Shown piece by piece: positions 10,160 to 24,656 of a stretch of DNA of 64,000 nt (its first letter is position 1; each line of letters begins with the position of its first letter). The DNA is from Stemphylium vesicarium (Eukaryota; Ascomycota; Dothideomycetes; Pleosporales; Pleosporaceae): NCBI GenBank assembly GCA_004380135.1, contig QXCR01000055.1, positions 1-64,000 of the forward strand, read 5' to 3'. Below the pieces are notes generated by a model. The model saw only the letters and a list, made by a program, of their open reading frames with translations. It searched no databases and was not told the origin of the DNA. A program made the position numbers and the translations under genes.

Positions 10160-12190
10160 TCGCTAAGCTATAGTTTACTTACTATATACATGCTGCAGTT
10201 TACTCTCTATATATATGCTATAGTTTATATTATTACATTATAATAATAGTAAACACGTCTATTATTCTAGAAGCATCTTTATATCGTATATATACACTCG
10301 TTTATAGCCTCTAGAATTGAGTAGTAACTACCTTATTCTTTAGATCTTATACAGATATAATACGAAATTTTAAAGCTCTAAAAGTACGACTAAATATTAT
10401 ATTTGAATTATATTTAATAGACTTAAAACTTACTATCTTACTAAAAACTAAGTATAAGCTAAGTTTATTTATTTAAATATATTAATAAATATAGTAAATG
10501 TTTAGAAGGCTATAAAGTGCTCTATTATTCAAAAACATTAGCTTACTAGTTTGTATAAGTATGTATTAGCCTTATATTTTAATATCTAAGTAATATACTT
10601 ATAAAAAGCTATCTAAGCCTATTATAATATCTATATAAAGTATAAGAGAATATATGTCTAAAAAAGAAGTAATTAAATAAGATTTTTAGAATGAGTTAGA
10701 TAAGATAATATCTTATTTATAGAGCTCTAGATATAAAAGCTCTAATACTATAGTAGTATAACTATCTAGATTATAAATCAGGCTCTATAAGAGCTTATAC
10801 TTCAAGTTATCTATATTATACTTATCCTAAAGCTACTTAAGCTTCTAGGCCGCTTTCTAGAGATCTATGTCTTTATACTTTATATAGTTATCATCGCCAC
10901 CCTTCTTATAGATACTAATTATGCTAGAGATACTATAGCTATTAGGCTTAGAGAAGGCTTTAAGTCTAGCCCTCTAGCTAATAGTATATAGATATATTAT
11001 TTTATAGAACTTTTTTAGACCTATAATTTTAAAAAAGGGTAATTCTTTATTAGATTATTACTAGCTATTATAACTATTGAATTTTGAATTTATAAGTTAT
11101 TTATATTGTATAGCTTAGAGTTATAAAGAAAGTAATTATAGAAAAAATTCAAATATGATATGGATATCTATAAAGTTTTATTTTTCTAAAAAGAGCTAAC
11201 TTATAATTAATTAACTAAGCCTTATATTTATACTAGCTAGAGTAGATCTACTATATATTTAAGAGTTCTTACTATTACTATAGTAAATATTAATAAAGTA
11301 GCTCTAATTACTATTGATATTATCTACTAAAAAGTAGTTATTATAGATAATCTATATTATTCGCTTAACTTAGTTTTTATCTATATTAGTAAAACTATAC
11401 ATATACCTATTTATAAAGTTAGACTCTAGACTCTTCATTAGTAGTTCCTAATATTTTACTCACGCAGAGCTCTCTATAAAAGCGTTTCTACTATTATTAT
11501 AGCAGATCTATGTCTAGTATGCTATTTACGATACGTCTATAAAGGCTCTTCAGACCTTTACTTTTATATTTTTTCCGCTATAAGGGCTACGCTTATCGCA
11601 ATAACTATAGTATTGCGCTATACGCCTATAGAGGGTATATTTAGGAGGTTTAAGAGATATAGTAGTAGTAATTATTACTTTAGTAAGCATAATAAATATT
11701 ACTTAAATAAAATACATAATATAGTAGCTTATTTAAAAAGCTATAGAATTAAAAAAGAATAATTTAAATTAGTATTAATAAAGAAAAGAAATTAAAAGTT
11801 TCTACTGCTAAGAGATCTCTATAGTATTTATAGTAGCCTTTTTATTTAAGTTTGTAGTACGTAGAAAATCATCTTTTAGTAGAAGTATAACTAGGCACTT
11901 AGAGAAGCCCTCTTATTTAATTAGTGTATTTTAAGACTTATCTAATATTATAGTCTAATATAGCTATATCTCTATTACTAGAAAGTAATCTTAAAGAAGA
12001 GATAAGGGCTATAGTATAGGCGAAGCCTTACGCTAAATATAAATAAGTAACGTAAGTAAAAGATAAGATAGAGCTAAGAAAGAGTAATATAGATATTTTA
12101 AGAGGTAATATAAATATAAAAATTTCATATTTAGAGTCTAATAAGTTCTTAATAAAATTACAAGATAGACTTAATATAATAAAACTACTA
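10160..12190. other. AT-rich, TpA-saturated tract without identifiable gene
   Basis: About 2 kb of transposon-like debris with stops in all frames. I could not identify ends or a protein signature. Part of it may be the 5' portion of the Tc1-like element whose transposase 3' end lies at about 14250-14530 beyond the B1 insertion, but I could not confirm that. Confidence 0.5.
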
Positions 12191-14069
12191 ACGTACTTTA
12201 TAAGCGAGTGGCCGGCACAAGCGAGTGGCCGGCACAAGCGAGTGGCCGGACTTTGCCAAGACCTCACCACATCTCTCCCAACACGCAATGTCTCAACGTA
12301 GCAACGTAATATAAGATTAGAAAGAGGCTTAGATATAGCTTGCACTTTAAGCTCTTATTTAAGATGCGACACTTACTACGCCTCGCGCTATAAAAGCCTA
12401 TAACGTGCTAGAAAGGACGCTTAGATAATAACGCGCTAAAACGCTCTATTAACGCGATTATACGCCTAAATTAATAGCTCTTTAAAGATCTAAAGAGATA
12501 GTAATTATAAAGTATATTCTAAAGCTATTAGAGTAAGAATACTTACCTTAACTTAATAATATTAAAGAGATAGCTAATTCTTTACTCTAAGTCTATAACT
12601 AAAATCTAGTTAGTAAGAATTAGACTATAAACTTTATTAAGCGCTACCTAAAGCTTAAAGCTAAATTTAATTAAAAGTATAATTATAGTTAAGCTCTTTA
12701 TAAGAATTCTAAGATTATAGAAGGCTAGTTCTACTTAGTATAGAATATAAAAGCTAAGTATAGTATCTTAGATAAAGATATATATAACTTTAATAAGATA
12801 AGCTTTATAATAGGCGTAATATTAACTAGATTAATAGTTATAGTAATAGAGTATTAAGAGTAGTTAAAGATAGTATAGTAGAGTAATTAATAGTAAGTTA
12901 TAGCTATTTAGAGTATAAATATAATAGAGTAAGTAATTTTACTCTTTATTATCTTCTAAGGTAAGTACTATCTCTCTACTTAGTATAAAAAGAAGAGTCT
13001 ATTTTAAGACTAAGTAATTATAGTCTCTAAGAATAGCTAGATAATAAATAAGCTTAGTATTAAGTAGCTAGAGCACTTTAATAGGTATATAAAGGGGAGA
13101 GTTATTAGTAGCTACTACCTACTAGTTCTTAACGGCCACGAGAGCTATAGCTTAATTAATTTCTACTAGCTCTATAAGAAGAAGAAGATAATCACCCTCT
13201 ATATACCTCCTTACTCGTCGCACCTACTATAGCCGCTTAACGTTAGGTATTTTACGCTATTAAAGAAGGCGTATAGGTACTAAGCTAAGAAGCTAATATA
13301 TAATAAGATTACTTATATTACTAAAATAGAGTTCTTACTATACTTTAAAGCTACTTTTAATACTATTATTATAAAGGCTAATATCTTAAAAGACTTTTAT
13401 AGCGCTAGCTTAGTTCTATTTAATTTAAAGGGTATTATATTAATACTTAATATCTACCTACGTACTCTACTATTATTTATTATTAAGAATAGTTTCTAAT
13501 AATTATAAACCCTAAGTAATATTATAGAATTAGGGTCTTAAATAAAGCTAGTTCTTAAGAGGTTTTAGAGATATATAGATAGCTTACCTACTTTAATAAT
13601 TAAGGCGGTAAAAAGCCTCTCTAAAGGCGTAAAGATAATAGCGTATACTTTAGTATTATTATAAAAGCATATTACTAAGCTTAAAGTAGTTAATAAGACT
13701 ACTACGTAATATAAATTATATAAAAGAAAGTAGATATAAAAAGAGAGGTTATTTATAGTTAAGAAAGATCTCTAACTATTAACTCTAAAGGAGTTTAGAG
13801 CGCATAGTAATAGAAAGAAAGTAAAAAAAAGAGTATATATTAAAATAGGTAAACTATCTTAAAGACGCTATAGATACTATAGCGAGGTAGAATATAACTT
13901 ACGTATATATAAGCTAGATAGAGTAGAAGATTCTAAATAGATTAGCCTATTATAAATATAAATTACTATTCTTAATAGTGTCGTACGGTCGTGCACAGTC
14001 GTGGTTTTGGTGAGGTCTTGGCAAAGTCCGGCCACTCGCTTGTGCCGGCTACTCGCTTATGAAGTACGT
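12191..14069 (+). mobile_element. Pogo/Fot1-like DNA transposon, family B, copy B1 (RIP-degraded)
   Basis: A 1,879-bp element with TA on both sides (12189-12190, 14070-14071) and inverted ends starting ACGTACTTTAT. The 17-bp unit AAGCGAGTGGCCGGCAC is repeated three times at the left end and twice at the right. The transposase reads on the plus strand from the ATG at 12288 (MSQRSNV, then stops in place of Gln codons). The DDE-domain remnant LVLNGHES...PPYSSHLL is legible near 13115-13230, with stops. Interior CpA is nearly absent while the terminal repeats keep it. A second copy, B2, lies inverted at 31341. Confidence 0.85.
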
Positions 14070-14249
14070 TATAAGAAGGTTTAACTCCTATAGTTAAACC
14101 CTTATTTAAAAGAGGTAAGAAAGCTTTTATTTATTTTTAAGTTTAAAAGACTATAACTTAGCTAATTCTTAGTATTTTTAAAAGTTTTTCAATATCTAGA
14201 AAGCTAATATATTATTCTACTTAGGGTAGAAATTTTAGTAAGATAATAC

Positions 14250-14530
14250 TAAAATTTATAAAACGCTAGTAGTTATTTCTTAGTTCTTAAGAAATAGGAT
14301 TTCTCTCTTTAAGTATTCTACTTATAGCCTAGATCTAAATCTTATAGAAAATGTTTAGAGCTTACTTAAGAATAGGCTAATAGGAAGACTTAGTACCTCT
14401 TTAGGCCTAGGTGCTAATATAAAAGTAGTAAATCTATTTAAAAAAGTAATTTTAAAGGAGTAGAGATAAGTACTATAAGAAATAATAGATAACTATATTA
14501 TATCTTTACCTAGACGTTAAAAGGTAGTTA
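14250..14530 (+). pseudogene. Tc1-like transposase, 3' remnant
   Basis: The plus strand reads YSTYSLDLNLIENV*SLLKNRLIGRLS. This is the C-terminal signature of Tc1/mariner transposases (family pattern YSPDLNPIE-x-W-x-x-LK) with RIP-type replacements: Pro to Ser/Leu, Trp to stop. It lies between the B1 and C1 transposons in AT-rich DNA. An inverted-repeat end CAGTAGGGTGACAAAA is present in complement at 16784-16799, and C1 probably interrupted this element. The 5' half was not located. Confidence 0.6.
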
Positions 14531-14665
14531 AACTACCTAAGGCTAGTATACTAAGTACTAGTCACTAGATCTAGCTATTTTAATATACTAAAAGCTTAAA
14601 AAATTACTTTTTTATGTAACTGCTATAGAAATAAATAGTGAATCTTTGAATAAAGATATATTATA

Positions 14666-16514
14666 ACGTAAAGCACCACCGAGCCGGCCACACCACCGAG
14701 CCGGCCACTTTTTCTTGGCACCGCGAATACCACGTACAAACAGCGATGCAATTATAATATATAATAATTTTAGATTAATAAGAGGGTAGAATTAAACTTG
14801 CCCTTTAGGCCTATACTTTACGTTAATTTTAGACCCTATAATACGCTACTACTATCTTTAGCATATAATATTAGCGGCTCTCTAACTAACTCCGCGAAAT
14901 CTAATTTTAACGCAAAGTACTACTAAATAGCTATAAGCTCTCTATAATAGAAGAGTAAATAGTTATATAATATATTCTTAAGCTTAATTCGCGAGAGTTT
15001 GCCCTCTAACTATAAGAGGTAGTAGATATCGTAGATAAACTACTAGCCGTACGCAGTAGGATATCTATTAGTAAAAACTAGATAGAGCACTTTATTTAGC
15101 GTATAAAGAAGCTTAAGATAGCCTTTAACTAAGTAAAGGATTACTAGAGAATACTTTAAAAGAACTTAGAGATTATTAGCGCCTAGTTTAAGCTTATATA
15201 AGAGATAAAAGCTAAATATAGAGTCCTTAATAATAATATTTATAACTTTAATAAGATAAGCTTTTAGATAAGTATTATTAGCTTAATAAAGATAGTTATA
15301 GATTTAGAACGTTATATAAGACTAAACCTTATCTAGCTAAGTAATAGAGAATAGATTATAATAATCTAGAGTATCTATACTATAGGCTATACTATCTTAC
15401 CCTTTATTATCTATAAAGGGCGTATTTATATCTTTACTTAGTATAAGAAGAAGAATATTCTATATAACTAGAAGCTCTCTATATTAGAGAATAGGTAGAT
15501 AAATAATTAGCTTAGCCTTAAGTAATTAAAGCACTTTAATTAGTATATAAAGTCGCGTTAGAAGAGATTATATAGACTACTTATTTTAGATAGCTATAAG
15601 AGCTACCTTAACTAGAATTTTAAGAACTTCTACCTTATATAGAAGATTCTAACCCTCTATATACTTACTTACTTATTATATATACTTTAGCTACTTAATA
15701 TAGTATATTTCTTACTATTAAAACTAAAGTATTTCTAATATATATAAGGCTTAGTATCGCGACGCGTCTTCTATATTAATAAAGAAGGCTTCCTTCTAGC
15801 CTTTAAAAACGCGTTTTTTAATATATTTATATATAAGAATTATAAGAAGGCCTTTAAGATAGTAGAGCTAGTTCTTATTAACGTGTAGAGAGTTCTTAAT
15901 CGCCTTAAAGTCTATCTTTATATACTACTACCTATAGCCCTACTAGAATCGCCCTAGTAGTCTTAAATACTAAGTAATACACACGAATTTAGCTTATAAG
16001 TAAGGCTTATAAGCGATGCTATTATATAATCGCTAGAAGAAGCTAGAGGAGGCTTCTTAAAGCTTATTAAAGGAGCTAAGGAGATGCTACACTAAAACGC
16101 TATATAAGCTACTCGCATCTATAAGCTTAAAGAGCAATTAGCAGCGATAACTAAGCGTAAAACTCAGAAGAGAAAGCAGGTCCAGCACGGCGGCACGATA
16201 GAGTACGGTGTAGCAGCATTGTCTATAGCTAAAAGTGTAGCTATAGATAGTATAGTATTAAAAAGAGCACGTGGTAGTGGTAGTTAAGAAAGAGCCTAAC
16301 TAGCTTAACGGCGCTATAGTAACTATAATAAGACTAGGTATAACGCCTATACGTGCTAAAATAATATAGAAGAAGATTCTAAATCTATTATAAGTGTGTC
16401 GTACGTAGAATCTATAGATAATATTAAGTAATTAACTATTTCGTATGTGGTGTTCGCAATGCCAAGAAAAAGTGGCCGGCTTGGTGGTGTGGCCGGCTCG
16501 GTGGTGCTTTACGT
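14666..16514 (+). mobile_element. Pogo/Fot1-like DNA transposon, family C, copy C1 (RIP-degraded)
   Basis: Exactly 1,849 bp, flanked by TA (14664-14665, 16515-16516). Inverted ends start ACGTAAAG, followed by the 17-bp unit CACCACCGAGCCGGCCA twice and then CTTTTTCTTGGCA. Copies C2 (split by G3) and C3 have the same length. About 80 bp at each end keep CpA/TpG, while the interior is TpA-saturated except for a small block near 16130-16225. The element inserted into Tc1-like debris. Confidence 0.9.
14746..16431 (+). pseudogene. Family C pogo/Fot1 transposase, in-frame but stop-ridden
   Basis: From ATG 14746 to TAA 16429-16431 there are exactly 562 codons, a typical Fot1/pogo transposase length. 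The C1 and C3 frames have identical length, so no indels have occurred. Stops replace expected Gln/Trp codons from codon 4 onward. The DDE_1 catalytic core is legible near 15590-15740 as DSYKSHLNQNF...LQLLN (family pattern D-x-x-x-SH...LQPLD). The C-terminus DSKSIISVSYVESIDNIK is intact. The element's mobility would require transposase supplied by another copy. Confidence 0.8.
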
Positions 16515-16516
16515 TA

Positions 16517-16799
16517 TTACTAAACGTATATAATAACATATTAGATTTTTAGCAAAATCGATACAGTAAATAAAAAGTTATAGCTTAGAAACGAGAGAGC
16601 TTTATAGTTAGCTCTAACGCTACTAAGGTTACGCTAGAAAAAGCTTACTAAGTATTTATTAAGAGACATTTATTTAAAGAAGAAGTTCTAAGCTTTCTAA
16701 AACACTAAAGATCTGAACTATAGCTAGTCTACTTGTCTAGATATATAGCTTTAAAAAAGGTTACTTTTCTAAGGTTGTTTTTATTTTGTCACCCTACTG
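16517..16799. mobile_element. End of Tc1-like element (TIR CAGTAGGGTGAC in complement)
   Basis: AT-rich 280 bp ending TTTTGTCACCCTACTG at 16799 followed by TA. The reverse complement, CAGTAGGGTGACAAAA, is the form typical of Tc1/mariner terminal repeats, and the Tc1 transposase remnant at 14250-14530 lies on the same side of C1. Homology between the two G2 LTRs begins right after this point, so the element seems to have inserted at a TA in the G2 LTR. The partner end was not found. Confidence 0.45.
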
Positions 16800-19700
16800 T
16801 ATCTTAGTAATCTCTTATAAAATCTTTTTATCTAATATATCTACTTAACTCTTTACTATTATATAAGTAGCTAGCTCTTCTATATTTAGATTAAGAATAT
16901 TCTTATCTATTATTTAATTAACTATTAGATATCTTTAGTACTATTATTATTGTCTACTCTAATTATAGGGTTTCTAATTACTCTTTAATTAATTTATATA
17001 AGTAGTCTCTCTATAGCCTACTTCTTTATAATAGGGACTTAAGTAGATCTTCTTATATACTTACGTTATTATAGCGCCCTCTAAATAGTTTTTAAGTACT
17101 TAAAGTAATCTTTACTAGTCTAATACTAGACTTTATTATAGCTTCTAGTAACTTATACTATTTTCTTATTTATAATAGTTAGAGTCCTCTTCTATATAAG
17201 AGATGTTTAATTATAGCTTACATCTCTACTTAGAGATTTGATTTAATTTTAATTAAAGCTTATTTCTAAATCTATAAGTAGTTATTAGCAAACTTATATT
17301 AATCTCTTATATAGAGCTCTAACTAGTTTTTAGTTTTCTATCTAGTATTAGTATTTAGGTCTTTAGCCTTTAAGAATATTATATAGAGCTTCTTATTAAG
17401 ACTTACTTCTAGCTAGCTACTTGTAAGGGGCTAGCTCTAGGAGCACTCAAGGTGTAGATAGCCGATGGCAAGGCCAGATATATAGTAGTCATATTTAATA
17501 AGGAGCTATTAATCTATCTACACTAGTATTTATCTATCTACTATATAAAATATTAGTCTAAAGTAATCGAAGCGTTTATTAGACGCGTCTATTAAGATTT
17601 TATTAAAAAGCTCTACTAAAGGGCGTTTAGCTTATTATAATATCTCCCCCCCTTTAAAAGTCTACCTATTTTTCTCCTAAAATCTATTTAGGAGGCGTCC
17701 TTTAGCGTTATAGTATAATATTATATAAAATAGCTAGTAGTCTAGAGCTTCTATATTCTTAAGTAGCTAGACTAGCTTAAATAATATTTAGTAGTATTCT
17801 CTTTATTTAACCTTATATTTATATTTAGCTCTTCTTCTAACGCGGCGTTTCTATTCTACTATAATATCTTCTACTATCTATTTATTCTCTTCTACTACTT
17901 ATAGCGCTAGTAGCTAAGAATTATCTACTTCTTAGTTTAGTTATAAGTCTAAACTTATAAGCTTAATCTAGTTAATATAGAATACTAAGTAAGACTTTAG
18001 AAGCGTATCTAGCTTTACTAAGTAGCTATTAATTATTTTTTAGTACTATATACTTAGCGTTTTTCTAGTCTAGCTTCTATAATATTTATCTAGTACTATA
18101 CTACTAATCTAAGTATAGCTAAACTTTATTGCCTATTTAATATTATTAAGCCTCTTATTATAACTTATTTACTTATTATTCTTACTTCTACTACGCACTT
18201 ACTATACTTACTTAGGCTAGCTTAAGAACGCTTTAGAGTTTTAAGATAATCTACTTTACTTTCTTATTATCTAAGTATTAGGTATACTTAGAGGGAGCGC
18301 TTATTCTTCTAGTATCTATAGTTATAATAAGTTGACGTTATAGCTATATTATAAGAAAAAAGGTAATATAACTATTAATATTACGTTCCTACTATTAATC
18401 GCGATTTAAGTTATTAGGTAGAGCGTAGCCTAGTCTATCTAAGTCTAGTTTATAAAGGATTAGATATAGGCTTTCTAGACGCTATCTATTCTCTCTATAG
18501 CGCTATTTATCTAGAGGTAATATACTAATAATAGCCTCTAATTAATTTTAGAATTTAGTAGAGTTATTCTTATAGCTTACTAATAAACTAGTTCTCTTAG
18601 TCTAATATAATTATATTAGATAGCTAGTAATATAAAACTACCCTTTTAATAAACTTCTAAATTATTATATCTATTATTATATTTAATAAGAGAATAAAGA
18701 ATACTCTTTTATTTAGCTAGTTTATTATTATTATAAGGCTTATTATACTCTTACTCTTAAGTAGTCTCTCTATAAAGTCTATAAAGATCTCCTTTTATAT
18801 TTAAGTAGGTATTAGAAGAGATTCTAATAACTTTTATTTTCCTTCTCTCTATAACTTACTTCTATTATAAATATTATAGTTTCTAATATATCTCTAGATA
18901 TTATTTACTATTCTTAGCTAGAAGTAATCTCTTATAAGTATCTTATAAGTTATCTCTCTTCTAGAGTAATCTATACTAAGAGACTTATAAATCTCTAAAT
19001 AATCTAAGTATATATTAACTTATCTTATAATACTTATTTCTTCTCTTAGTATTTTAATAATTTATTATTAATTATATATTTTATAATAGAATACTTTAGG
19101 CCTAAGCTTAATAGAAATATTTTTCTTTTTACTTAACTACTCTCTTTACTTCTTAGTAAGTTCTATTATTCTTTACTATAATAGCCTATAGCTTCTTAAG
19201 TTAATTAAAAATAATAATAGCTTTACTCTAAGTCTCTTACCTTAAGTAATTATTAACTAGTAGTAGATTTAATATTACTAAAATTAGACTTAAGCTATTA
19301 TATATTATTAATATATTCTCTAGATTCTTCTTAACTAATTTTTTATAGTAAAACATAATTAGCTTAAAGATAAATATAAGGCGCTTTTATAAGTACTTAT
19401 TCTTTACTTCTATAAATAGATTCTATTCTCTTTATAAGAGTGTGCCTACTCTAATATTTTACTTACTTAGATAGTATAATATCTCTATATTATAGTATTC
19501 TAATAGGAGGGGCTACTTTATCTAATACTTGTTTAATATTCTAGATTTTATAAAGTACTTTAAATTCTTATAATTAGTAATTACTTTAAACTTAATAATT
19601 AAGTATAGTTTAATATTTTACTTCTCTAAGTAGTAAATTACTATTAATAGTTTCTTATTATAAATCTTAAAATTATACTTATAGAGATTATTCTTTCTTA

Positions 19701-22700
19701 AAAAGTATATATATAGTCTTAAAATACTATTATCTTTATATTAGAAAAGTACTCTTTTAATAGTATATCTTAATAAATTATACTCTAGTATTATCTTCTT
19801 ATTTAAGTTAAAGCTAGCTAGTATAAACTCTAATATTAAGACTTCTTTTAGCTTTTTAAAGGCTAATTACTCTTTAAGGCTATATTAAAAGATTATATTA
19901 TTAATAAGTCTAATAAAAGAGGTAGTAACTTAAGTAAAGTTCTTAATAAACTCTAAATAGAAGTTAGTAAACTCTAGAAATAATCTTACTCTCTTAACTA
20001 TACTAGGTACTTCTTATAGATTATAGTTATCTTTATAGAGTTTATACTAATTTCTTTTTTAACTTTAATAATAAATCTTAAGTACTTTATAGACTTAACC
20101 TTAAACTTATACTTCTTAATATTTATATAGAGTCTAGCTATCTATAGCTTACTAAGTACCTTTTAGATATATTTCTAGTATTCGCTTTTACTTCTATCTA
20201 TATAGATTAATATATTATTAAGATACTCTCGCAGGGTCTAGTTAATATACTACTAGAAGGTGCTTAAATAGTTTACTATACTAAAGAGAGTAACTAGCTA
20301 CTTAAATAGCCTAAAACGCGTTCTAAACGTAGTCTTCTATTTATATAGAAGGCCGTAATAATATCTAGTTTAGTAAACTATTTTACTTTATTTAAGTTAT
20401 TAAGCATCTCTTAAATTAGAGAAAAAGAGTATTTATTCTTTTTATTAATCTTATTTAATACCCTATAGTTAATATAAAAGTAGAGGCCTTTTTCTAACTT
20501 CTTTATAAATAATACTAGTATAGCTACTAATAAGCTACTAACTTAGATAAATTCTTTCTTAAGTAGAGACGTAAGCTTTTTATATAAAATTAATAACTCT
20601 TTTCTAGATATACTCTATAGTAGCCTCTATAGTAACTAAGTATCTTTTAGATTAAATTTAATCTTATAGTCTACTCTTAGAATTTTATATAGAGATAATT
20701 TATCTATCTTTTTTAAATTAAATAGCTTATAGAACTTCTAGTACTAAGTAGGTAGTATTACTCTTATATCTACTTTCTTCTTAGGTTATAATACTTTATT
20801 ACTATCTATAATTAATATAGTAAATACTTAAACTCTACTTAGACTTTTTCTATAAATTAATATAATAAATACTACTATATTTACTAACTATAACTTAAGA
20901 AATAGTTTTTTCTCTTTCTTTATTTATACTTAGATACCTACTAAGTAGATATAAAGACACTTTTTAGCTAAGTTAATAAATACTTTATAATAATCTAACT
21001 AGCTCTTTTTTAAAATAATATCTTTTTCTAGTATATTAATAATAAATGTATAAATATATTTTTTATATCTATTTATTTTAAACGTCTATTAGATAATCTT
21101 TATTATTTAAGATATTTTCTTATTAATTTCTTTAATTTTATAAGAGGGGATAGAGAAGCGCTTAAGATAGTTTTAGTTAGTAAATATTTTATTTACTAAG
21201 ATATAGTATAAGTAACTACTATTTATTAATACTATTATATTATAGATATTATTAATAATTACGTTTATAATTAATAGTAGTATAGATATATATATTTCTA
21301 CTAAAATTAGTTTTATTTACTATTAGTATTCTTATTTATCTTTTAAGGCTTTAAGCTAAGACTCTAGCTTAAAGCTACTCTTTTTCTAATATACTATCTA
21401 AGTATTTTAAATATTTTTTATCTTATATTAGATAATCCTTTTATATCTTAATTACCTATTAGTATTCTCTAATAAAGTACTTTTCTTTATTATATATATA
21501 ATATATAAGGGTACTTCTCTTAAGTCTCTTCTTTCGCGTATTAGCCTTATTCGCCCTTATAGGCTCCTAGTCTATTTCTTCACTCTAAAGTATAGTCTAA
21601 GTATACGTTAGAATCTCTCTTATATATAGTTGCGTACTCTTACTTACTCTAGTAGCTAGTCCTACGTAGTATAGATTATCTACTATTTTTACTATTTTAT
21701 AAACTAGCTCTTTAAAAAAAATATTATTATTAATATTAGTAAGTACTTCTTAAAGCTTTAGAAGGAGTCCTATAATAAATAAACTTTTCTTACTTATATA
21801 GCTAAAGTATTCTTTTAACTAGAGCCTAAATTAGTTAAAATCTATATAGTATTTTTATATAGGATACTTACCTTATTATAGATTTAATAGCTAATAAAGA
21901 GCTTTTAATTTAAAATAAAAGTTATTATATTACTAGTTTAAAAAGTTTTATAGGTCTTTTACTAAGCTATAGGGCTAGTTTTATTTTATCTATAGAAGTA
22001 AGACGTCTAAAGCTTTATTAGTATACCTACTAATTATATAATTAATCTAGGCTATATTAGACGCGCCTATATAATTATTACGTAGCTTAGTTTTTACCTT
22101 ATACTAGAATAATAAGTATCTTATATAGTCCTTATTAAATAGTTTTAGGTACGGGTACTTATTCCTACGCGTAGTAGCTTAGGGTGTTTTAGTAGTCTTA
22201 GGTAATAGAGAGATAGTAAGAGTAGGTAAGGCCTCTAAGCGTCTATCGCCCTACTTCTATTCTAGCGCCTCTAGTTAGTTAGCTATTAGGCTTAATATTT
22301 CTATTATCTACGCTATTATTATAGCTATAGAGTTATAATTAGCCTTTAGTAGGCTTTCTTACTTAGGTAAACCTTTATTGTTTATTATTACTAACCTCTT
22401 AACTATAGCCTTAATAGTAGGCTAAATTATAACTTCTTTCTAATTATTCTTTCTTAGTATCTAAGTAATCTCTTATAAGATCTCTTTATCTAATATACTT
22501 ACTTAACTCTACTATTATATAAATAGCTAGCTCCTCTATATCTAGATTAAGAATATTATTATTTATTTTCTAATTAATTATTAGACGTCTCTAGTACTAA
22601 TACTATTACCTATTTTAATTATAGGGCTTCTAATTACTCTTTAATTAACTTATATAGATAGTCTCTCTATAGCCTACTCTTCTATAATAAGGACTTAAGT

Positions 22701-23552
22701 AGGTCTTTTTATACGCCTATATCTTTATAGCGCTTTCTAAGTAGTCTTTAGATACTTAGAGTAATCTTTACTAGTCTAATACTAGACTTTTATTATAGCC
22801 TCTAGTAACTTATATTGCCTTTATACTTATAATAGTTAGAGTTATCTTCTATATAATAGATATTTAATTATAGCTAATATTCTTATTTAGAGATCTAAAA
22901 GAACTTTAACTAAGACCTATTTCTAGACTTATAAGTAGCTATTAGTAGACTTATATTTATTTTTTACTTAGAGCTCTAACTAGTCTTTAGTCTTTCGCGG
23001 AGCGTTAGTACTTAGGTCTTTAGCCTTTAAAGATATTATATAAGGCTTTCTATTAAGACTTACTTCTAGCTAGCTACTACTTACTTTACTAGTTTATTAT
23101 AATATATTAATCTTTAGTAACTACTTCTTATAAAGGGTCGCTAAATAGACTTACTATCTTATAGTAAATTATCTAGCTATTATCTAAAGGCCTTTCGTGT
23201 TATATATAATACTAATCTTATATAATTAGTTAATCTACACGTACGTAACAAAGTAGTAGTTAAGGAGCTTAACGCGTAACGCGTTAATAGAGCTTCGCGG
23301 GAGGCTCTATTAATTAGAATTAAATATAAAATATAAGAGGCTAGCTCTAAGAGCGCTTAAGAAGCAAATAGCTAATAGTAAGGCTAAGTATATAGTAGAT
23401 TATATTTAATAAAGAGCTATTAGTCTATCTACGCTAGTAGTTATCTACCTATTAGATAGATATTAGTCTAAGGTAATCTAAGCGTCTATTAGACGCGTCG
23501 ACCAAGATTCTATTAAGGAGCTCTAACGGAGGGCGTTTAGCCCGTTATAGTA
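16800..23552 (-). mobile_element. Gypsy-type LTR retrotransposon G2, near-complete (RIP-degraded)
   Basis: Direct repeats at about 16800-17642 and 22450-23552 are the LTRs. The right one carries about 235 bp extra (about 23097-23332). In minus-strand orientation the element starts at 23552 (TACTATAACGGGC, eroded from TG) and runs leftward. The polypurine tract AAAGGGGGGGAGA (plus-strand run of C at 17646-17653) directly precedes the left LTR and confirms the orientation. The internal region is about 4.8 kb with reverse transcriptase at 20150-20590. The left LTR seems truncated by a Tc1-like element, and no target duplication was found. A plus-strand internal fragment of the same family lies at 48972-51000. 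Confidence 0.75.
20150..20590 (-). pseudogene. G2 reverse transcriptase remnant
   Basis: The minus strand reads LKKEFI...LVLFIKKLEKGLYFYINYRVLNK and further on STF*QYINQTLREYLNN, the Ty3/gypsy RT pattern (family: ...FVKKPGGGLR...VDYRALNK...STFQ.YIN..L). RIP-type stops and substitutions are present. RNase H and integrase should follow toward 17700; I did not resolve them motif by motif. Confidence 0.65.
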
Positions 23553-24656
23553 GGTATTAATTCTTTACTATAATATAATTAAGCTTATAATAGTCTACGT
23601 ATATTCTTAGTAGTCTCTTTTTCTTTAGCATAAAGAGTATTAGAAATCCTACTAGTAAATTAGAAAGTCTAATATATTCTTTCTTTAAATCTTTATCTAG
23701 CTATTTTCTAAGTAGTTTAGGTTCTATCTTTAATAGTTAGTATATTAGCTTAAAGAGTAGTCTTTTCTTTTTTTAAGATAAAATTATAATTTTAGAGTTA
23801 ATACTCTAGTAGAGCTTTACTATCTACTATTTCTATAAAGAGATACTTAAACTCTTTATACTCTTTTAAAATATTAAAAATTATATGTTTTATTAAAACT
23901 CTAATTTTATAATTTAGAGATAATTTATTAGTATCTATTAAGTTAAAATTTTATATCTTAAAGCTATTCTTATATAATATTTACTATTTTTTAGTAATAT
24001 TATAAACTATTCTTCTATTTACTATTAAAATTAGTTAATAAATAGACTAGCTTATAGCTACGTCTAAATCTATAGTATTTAAATAAAAACTTCTTTAATC
24101 TTTAGTTAATCTATAAATTATATTTTTGTAGCTAGAAAAGTCTTAATATAATATTATTAGTAGCTAGTCTAAAGAAATCTAGATTTAATCTTTTTTAGTA
24201 CTCTTAGATACTAAGCGTTATATTAATAATCTTATATATAATCTTACTTTCTTTTAGTATTAATTATCTATTAGTAATTTATAGTAGATAGGACTAGTAT
24301 TTCTATAGTAGTTAAAGTCTAGCTTTACCTACTATATACGCTAAAATATAATTTACTGTTAATTCTAAATCTACTAAGGTATATATATATACTCTAATAA
24401 GCTATACTAGTAGCTTAATAAGCTTTAAGAGATTTACTATATTAATCTTTTTAGTTAGATCTTCTTAGCTATTTACTAGTCTAAAAAAGACTTAGTTTTA
24501 AATCTAACTAATTCTTTTATACTATAGTACTTATTATATATACTACTTGAGTATATTTACTAGCTATACTTCTTATATTTATAGATAGATTTATTAGTAT
24601 ATTATATTTTATATATAGTTTATATTTAAATAATATCTTATAGGTTTTTATAACTA

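Noticed and set aside
16787..16799. TGTCACCCTACTG taken as the outer end of the G2 LTR
   Set aside because: The other G2 LTR lacks it; in complement it is a Tc1-type terminal repeat (CAGTAGGGTGACA), so it belongs to a neighbouring transposon.
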